Below, one piece after another: positions 12,391-15,985 of a stretch of 15,985 bases of DNA; positions within the stretch are counted from its first letter, which is position 1; every line of letters begins with the position of its first letter. The stretch is from an uncultured bacterium (lineage in GTDB: Bacteria > Bacillota > Clostridia > Oscillospirales > Acutalibacteraceae). The stretch is from positions 1 to 15,985 of the forward strand of contig CAMFFI010000008.1 in assembly GCA_945949625.1 (NCBI GenBank), read 5' to 3'. Under the pieces are notes generated by a model. It searched no databases, had not been told where the DNA came from, and worked only from the letters and a program-made list of their open reading frames with translations. A program made the position numbers and the translations under genes.

Positions 12391-14232
12391 TCAGTTGTTG
12401 TCAACATCTGTAAAATCAGCGTCATATACATTTCCGTCTGCTGAGCCGCCGTCAGGATTCCGGTTTGCTCCCATATCCGGTCCCGGCTGTCCCTGCGGTG
12501 CTGCCTGCTGATAGAGCTTTGTTGAAACATCGTAAAGAGCCTTCTGCAAGTCGTCCTTGGCAGTATTCATCATAGCAACGTCATTTTTGGAAACAGCCTC
12601 TTTTAATGCTGCTGCCTTTGTGTTAAGAGTGTTTTTATCCTCGTCGCTTAATTTGTCGCCGTTTTCATTAACAAGCTTTTCAGCCTGATATGCAAGGTTT
12701 TCAGCCTCGTTTTTAGCGTCGATTTCTTCACGGCGCTTTTTATCCTCAGCCGCATACTGCTCTGCCTCTTTAACAGCCTTGTCAATATCTTCCTTAGACA
12801 TATTTGTTGAAGAGCTGATGGTGATTTTCTGTTCTTTGCCTGTACCTAAATCCTTAGCTGATACGTTTACAATGCCGTTTGCGTCAATATCAAAGGTAAC
12901 CTCAATCTGTGGGATTCCTCTGGGAGCAGGAGCGATTCCTGTCAAAGCAAACAAGCCGAGCTGTTTGTTATCTCTTGCAAATTCACGCTCACCCTGAAGC
13001 ACGTTGATTTCAACCTGTGTCTGATTATCAGCCGCAGTAGAGAAAATCTGTGATTTCTTTGTAGGAATAGTTGTGTTTCTGTCAATAATTTTTGTCATTA
13101 CACCGCCCATTGTTTCAACGCCAAGTGAAAGCGGAGTAACGTCAAGAAGAAGAAGACCGTCAACCTCGCCGCCTAAAACGCCTGCCTGAATAGCTGCGCC
13201 GATAGCAACACATTCATCAGGGTTAATGCCCTTGAAAGGCTCCTTGCCGATAAGCTTTTTAACTGCTTCCTGAACAGCAGGAATTCTTGAAGAACCGCCT
13301 ACCATAAGAACCTTGTCGATTTCGCCGATTTGCAGACCTGAATCGTTTAAGGCTGTTCTTACAGGTCCCATTGTGTTTTCAACAAGGTCGGCAGTAAGCT
13401 CGTCGAATTTAGCTCTTGTAAGAGTTAAGTCCATATGCTTAGGACCTGTTGCGTCTGCTGTAATAAACGGAAGGTTAATAGCTGTTGTTGTAACGCCGGA
13501 AAGCTCGATTTTAGCTTTTTCGGCAGCCTCTTTTAATCTCTGCATTGCCATTTTGTCTGATGTTAAGTCAATGCCTGTTTCCGATTTAAAGCTTGCAACC
13601 ATCCAGTCGATAATTCTCTTATCAAAGTCGTCGCCGCCTAAACGGTTGTTACCTGCTGTTGCAAGAACCTCCTGAACGCCGTCGCCCATTTCAATAATAG
13701 ATACATCAAATGTACCGCCGCCTAAGTCATATACCATAACCTTCTGGTCTTTTTCCTTATCAATTCCGTAGGAAAGAGCTGCGGCTGTTGGCTCGTTGAT
13801 AATTCTCTTTACGTCAAGACCTGCAATTTTACCTGCGTCCTTTGTAGCCTGACGCTGTGCGTCTGTAAAGTAAGCAGGAACTGTAATAACAGCCTGAGAA
13901 ACTGTTTCGCCTAAGTAAGCCTCAGCGTCTGCCTTTAATTTCTGCAAAATCATAGCTGAAATTTCCTGAGGTGTGTAATTTTTACCGTCGATTGCTACCT
14001 TGTATGCAGAACCCATTTCTCTTTTAATTGAAGAAACTGTGCGCTCGGGGTTTGTGATTGCCTGACGTTTAGCAACCTGACCTACCATTCTTTCTCCTGT
14101 TTTTGAAAAAGCTACAACAGACGGAGTTGTTCTTGCACCCTCTGCGTTTGCAATAACTACCGGCTCGCCGCCTTCAATAACAGCTACACATGAGTTTGTT
14201 GTTCCTAAGTCAATACCAATTGTCTTTGCCAT
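12391..14232 (-). CDS. dnaK: Chaperone DnaK (Hsp70)
   Basis: This 613-residue ATP-dependent chaperone works with DnaJ and GrpE in protein folding and in the stress response. The nucleotide-binding domain (about 1-360) shows GIDLGTTNS at 6-14, DLGGGTFDVS at 169-178 and VGGSSRIPAV. The substrate-binding domain begins after the linker LLLLDVTPLSLG, and the helical lid ends in an acidic ...DADFTDVDNN tail. Between SIKREMG and DGKNYTPQEISA the protein lacks the insertion of about 24 residues found in Gram-negative DnaK, a classic Gram-positive marker. The ATG at 14232 follows GGAGG with 8 bp spacing. A TTG five codons earlier lies inside the ribosome site and is rejected. A possible separate promoter lies just upstream at 14283-14312. 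Confidence 0.98.
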   Translation of the reverse strand: MAKTIGIDLGTTNSCVAVIEGGEPVVIANAEGARTTPSVVAFSKTGERMVGQVAKRQAITNPERTVSSIKREMGSAYKVAIDGKNYTPQEISAMILQKLKADAEAYLGETVSQAVITVPAYFTDAQRQATKDAGKIAGLDVKRIINEPTAAALSYGIDKEKDQKVMVYDLGGGTFDVSIIEMGDGVQEVLATAGNNRLGGDDFDKRIIDWMVASFKSETGIDLTSDKMAMQRLKEAAEKAKIELSGVTTTAINLPFITADATGPKHMDLTLTRAKFDELTADLVENTMGPVRTALNDSGLQIGEIDKVLMVGGSSRIPAVQEAVKKLIGKEPFKGINPDECVAIGAAIQAGVLGGEVDGLLLLDVTPLSLGVETMGGVMTKIIDRNTTIPTKKSQIFSTAADNQTQVEINVLQGEREFARDNKQLGLFALTGIAPAPRGIPQIEVTFDIDANGIVNVSAKDLGTGKEQKITISSSTNMSKEDIDKAVKEAEQYAAEDKKRREEIDAKNEAENLAYQAEKLVNENGDKLSDEDKNTLNTKAAALKEAVSKNDVAMMNTAKDDLQKALYDVSTKLYQQAAPQGQPGPDMGANRNPDGGSADGNVYDADFTDVDNN

Positions 14233-14282
14233 AATAAATTCCTCCAAATTATTTATTTCGTTAAGTTATTGTTTGTTTATTT

Positions 14283-14312
14283 ATTATATATATGAAGATT
14301 AACCTGTGTTAA
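14283..14312 (-). promoter_or_regulatory. Candidate internal promoter before dnaK
   Basis: On the minus strand, TTAACA (14307-14312, five of six matches) is followed after 18 bp by a perfect TATAAT (14283-14288). Transcription would start near 14276, about 44 bp before the dnaK ATG. The -35 overlaps the grpE stop codon. No CIRCE lies here, so dnaK made from it would escape HrcA control. A small hairpin (GATTAAC-acag-GTTAATC) overlaps it. The AT-rich context makes a chance match possible. Confidence 0.4.
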
Positions 14313-14896
14313 TCGCAGTTTGCAACCTGTACCATTGCGTGGCGGATAACCTTGTCGCCGATTTTGTAGCCCTTCTGGAATACCTGGGAAATTTTGTTTT
14401 CTCCCAGATCCTCGCTTTCAATCTTCGACACAGCGTTGTGAATTTCAGGGTTAAAATCATCTCCGATTTCGCCGAAGCCTTCAATTTTCAGCTTTTCAAA
14501 GGATTTGTCAAGCTGCTGGCTTACAAGCTCAATGCCCTTTTTAACCTCTTCGGGAGCGTCCTTAAGGCTTTGCAGAGCCATCTGCATACTGTCTGCTACG
14601 GGAAGAAGCTCCTCCACCGCCTTTGCTGTTGCGTCATTATAAATAGAAAGCTTTTCGTTTGCCGTTCTTTTGCGGTAGTTGTCATACTCTGCGGCAAGCC
14701 TCATATAGCTGTCCTTCTGAGCCTTAAGCTTTTCCTCAAGCTCCTTAATCTCTTCAGCCTTTTTGTCCTTTTTGGACTCCTTTTTTTCTTTCTTAGGCTT
14801 TTTTTCTTCTTCTTTTTCAGTCTGAGCCTCTGCCGTTTCTTTTACCTCTTCCTGATTTTCAGGTTCTGTTTCAGGGTTTTTTGTTTCTTTGCTCAT
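14309..14896 (-). CDS. grpE: Nucleotide exchange factor GrpE
   Basis: This 195-residue protein releases ADP from DnaK. A highly charged N-terminal stretch (about 1-50, rich in Glu and Lys) leads into a long coiled-coil helix (about 50-100, EELKAQKDSYMRLAAEYDNYRKR-type heptads). The C-terminal beta domain carries the family signature: GFGEIGDDFNPEIHNAV, then the LGENKISQVFQKGYKIGDKVIRHAMVQVA region. I chose the ATG at 14896, nine bases after AAGGAG. The ATG at 14905 directly abuts that site and is less likely. The ribosome site touches the hrcA stop, 13 bp upstream of the start. The long acidic/basic N-terminus is typical of clostridial GrpE. Confidence 0.96.
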   Translation of the reverse strand: MSKETKNPETEPENQEEVKETAEAQTEKEEEKKPKKEKKESKKDKKAEEIKELEEKLKAQKDSYMRLAAEYDNYRKRTANEKLSIYNDATAKAVEELLPVADSMQMALQSLKDAPEEVKKGIELVSQQLDKSFEKLKIEGFGEIGDDFNPEIHNAVSKIESEDLGENKISQVFQKGYKIGDKVIRHAMVQVANCD

Positions 14897-14909
14897 CTGG
14901 TTCATCTCC

Positions 14910-15938
14910 TTAAATTCTGATGATTTCGCTTAGAAATCCGCTGACCGCCTGCGATGTGTATTCCAGAACAGAGGAAACCTCTCCGTAATCCATTCTGATT
15001 GGACCAAGCACTGCAAGCACCCCTGCGGGCTGATTTTCAATTTCATATCTTATTGCAGCTACCGAGCTGCTGAAAAGCTGGGGGATTGTGTTTTCTCTGC
15101 CGATTGTAATGTTAATTCCTGCGCCCATATTTGAAAACAAGCGGGAAATGTTTTCGCCTTTGCTTAAAAAAGCAACTAAGTTTCTCGAGGTTTCAAAATC
15201 AATTTCGGGAGAAAACAAAAGCTTAATCTGTCCGCTTACGGTTGTATTAGCCTCGCCGGCAGTTTCCGCCGCTTCTTTAATTGCCGTCAGCACGCTGGGC
15301 AATAACAGTGAAAGCTCGCCGAAGGAGGCGGCAATCGTCTGTATAAGTGGCTGTGAAAGCTGATTCAGCTTTATTCCTGCAAGCTTTTCGTTAAGCGCTT
15401 TTTCAAAAACCTGCAAAAGACTTTCATTTAAGACATATTCACAGCGGAAAAGCTTGTTTTTTACCATTCCTGTAGAGGTTACCAGCACAGCCATTGCTGT
15501 GTGACTGCCTGTCTGAACAAGTCTTACTCTCATTATTCTGCTGTCATTTTCGGAAGGAGCAGTTGTTACCGCCGCTAAATTTGTAAGCTCCGATATGGTT
15601 TTGCCTGCGGCATTAAGAATACTTTCCGGATCCTTTGCGTTTGCTTCAAGACGGGAATCAATGTATTCCTTAATTCTCTCGTTCAGCCGGGGCTTTTCAA
15701 GAAAATTGTCAACATAAAAGCGATAACCCTTTTGAGAAGGGATTCTACCTGCCGAGGTATGGGGCTGAATAAGGTAACCGTTGTTTGTAAGGTCTGCCAT
15801 TTCGTTGCGGATTGTTGCAGAGGATACCGAAATATCCAATTGGTCAAGCAACGCCTTTGAGCCTACCGGCTCGCCGGTTGCAATATAGCTTTTAACGATT
15901 GCGGCAAGAACCTTTTGCTTTCGGGTGGCAAGCTCCAT
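14910..15938 (-). CDS. hrcA: Heat-inducible transcription repressor HrcA
   Basis: This 342-residue repressor of class I heat-shock genes binds CIRCE as a dimer and is tuned by GroEL. The N-terminal winged HTH (about 1-75) includes EPVGSKAL, SSATIRNEMADL and the wing HTSAGRIPSQKGYRFYVD (60-77). The central and C-terminal dimerisation/GAF-like regions follow, ending near GPIRMDYGEVSSVLEY. The length is typical. I chose the ATG at 15938, six bases after AGGTG. A GTG at 15947 lies inside that ribosome site and is rejected. The first gene of its own operon, it sits directly behind a perfect CIRCE, so it represses itself. Confidence 0.97.
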   Translation of the reverse strand: MELATRKQKVLAAIVKSYIATGEPVGSKALLDQLDISVSSATIRNEMADLTNNGYLIQPHTSAGRIPSQKGYRFYVDNFLEKPRLNERIKEYIDSRLEANAKDPESILNAAGKTISELTNLAAVTTAPSENDSRIMRVRLVQTGSHTAMAVLVTSTGMVKNKLFRCEYVLNESLLQVFEKALNEKLAGIKLNQLSQPLIQTIAASFGELSLLLPSVLTAIKEAAETAGEANTTVSGQIKLLFSPEIDFETSRNLVAFLSKGENISRLFSNMGAGINITIGRENTIPQLFSSSVAAIRYEIENQPAGVLAVLGPIRMDYGEVSSVLEYTSQAVSGFLSEIIRI

Positions 15939-15957
15939 ATTTCTCACCTCTTTCGGA

Positions 15958-15984
15958 TTAGCACTCTAACCTCTCGAGTGCTAA
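15958..15984. promoter_or_regulatory. CIRCE operator (HrcA binding site)
   Basis: TTAGCACTC-N9-GAGTGCTAA is an exact match to the CIRCE consensus in both arms and the 9-bp spacing. It starts 20 bp upstream of the hrcA ATG, inside the probable leader. The promoter itself lies beyond the window edge. HrcA bound here would hold the whole hrcA-grpE-dnaK-dnaJ-prmA operon down at normal temperature. Confidence 0.98.
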
Positions 15985-15985
15985 C

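Noticed and set aside
14232..14247. TTG start adding five residues to DnaK
   Set aside because: The TTG lies within the GGAGG ribosome site, and family members begin at MAKTIGIDLG. The same reasoning rejects the GTG start of hrcA at 15947.
14306..14920. 204-codon + strand open frame rich in Phe and Leu
   Set aside because: It is the exact antisense of grpE. The hydrophobic run is the mirror of the Lys/Glu-rich GrpE N-terminus.

Overview
The window comes from a low-GC, endospore-forming Firmicute, most likely a member of the Clostridia (an Oscillospirales/Ruminococcaceae-type gut anaerobe is my guess; the family is inference). Three things point this way. The heat-shock operon order is hrcA-grpE-dnaK-dnaJ with a perfect CIRCE operator. 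DnaK lacks the ATPase-domain insertion typical of Gram-negative DnaK. There is also a spoVT gene, and the Shine-Dalgarno sites are strong AGGAGG-type. No phage, transposase, CRISPR, rRNA or tRNA genes were seen, and every recognised gene looks intact. Nearly all genes lie on the minus strand.

Left end (1-2763): a + strand AraC-family regulator converges on a minus-strand spoVT sporulation/stress regulator. A minus-strand Bcp-type peroxiredoxin with a good sigma-A-like promoter follows. The gaps hold intrinsic terminators and copies of a dispersed repeat.

Centre (2764-9095): a tightly packed eight-gene minus-strand thiamin operon, in transcription order thiE-thiD-thiC-thiS-thiF-thiG-thiH-tenI. 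Overlaps and gaps run from -8 to +25 bp, and it ends at a bidirectional terminator. It covers both branches of thiamin phosphate synthesis. ThiC and ThiD make HMP-PP. ThiS, ThiF, ThiG and ThiH make the thiazole (glyoxylate-imine/tyrosine route, suited to anaerobes) and TenI aromatises it. ThiE joins the halves. I find no TPP riboswitch ahead of it. In that place sits a ~98-bp hairpin-rich repeat that ends, in the thi direction, in an intrinsic-terminator-like hairpin.

Next (9128-10194): the repeat, a terminator, a four-TM membrane protein of unknown function with a highly acidic tail, and a 325-bp gap. The gap holds a direct repeat, a hairpin cluster and the terminator of the next operon.

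Right end (10195-15985): CIRCE-hrcA-grpE-dnaK-dnaJ-prmA, the class I heat-shock operon plus the ribosomal protein L11 methyltransferase. A plausible internal promoter precedes dnaK and a GC-rich hairpin lies between dnaK and dnaJ.

Most of the window is conventional housekeeping. The least explained part is the repeat family (three copies in 9.2 kb, one cut by the window edge). Each copy abuts an intrinsic terminator in the same relative orientation.
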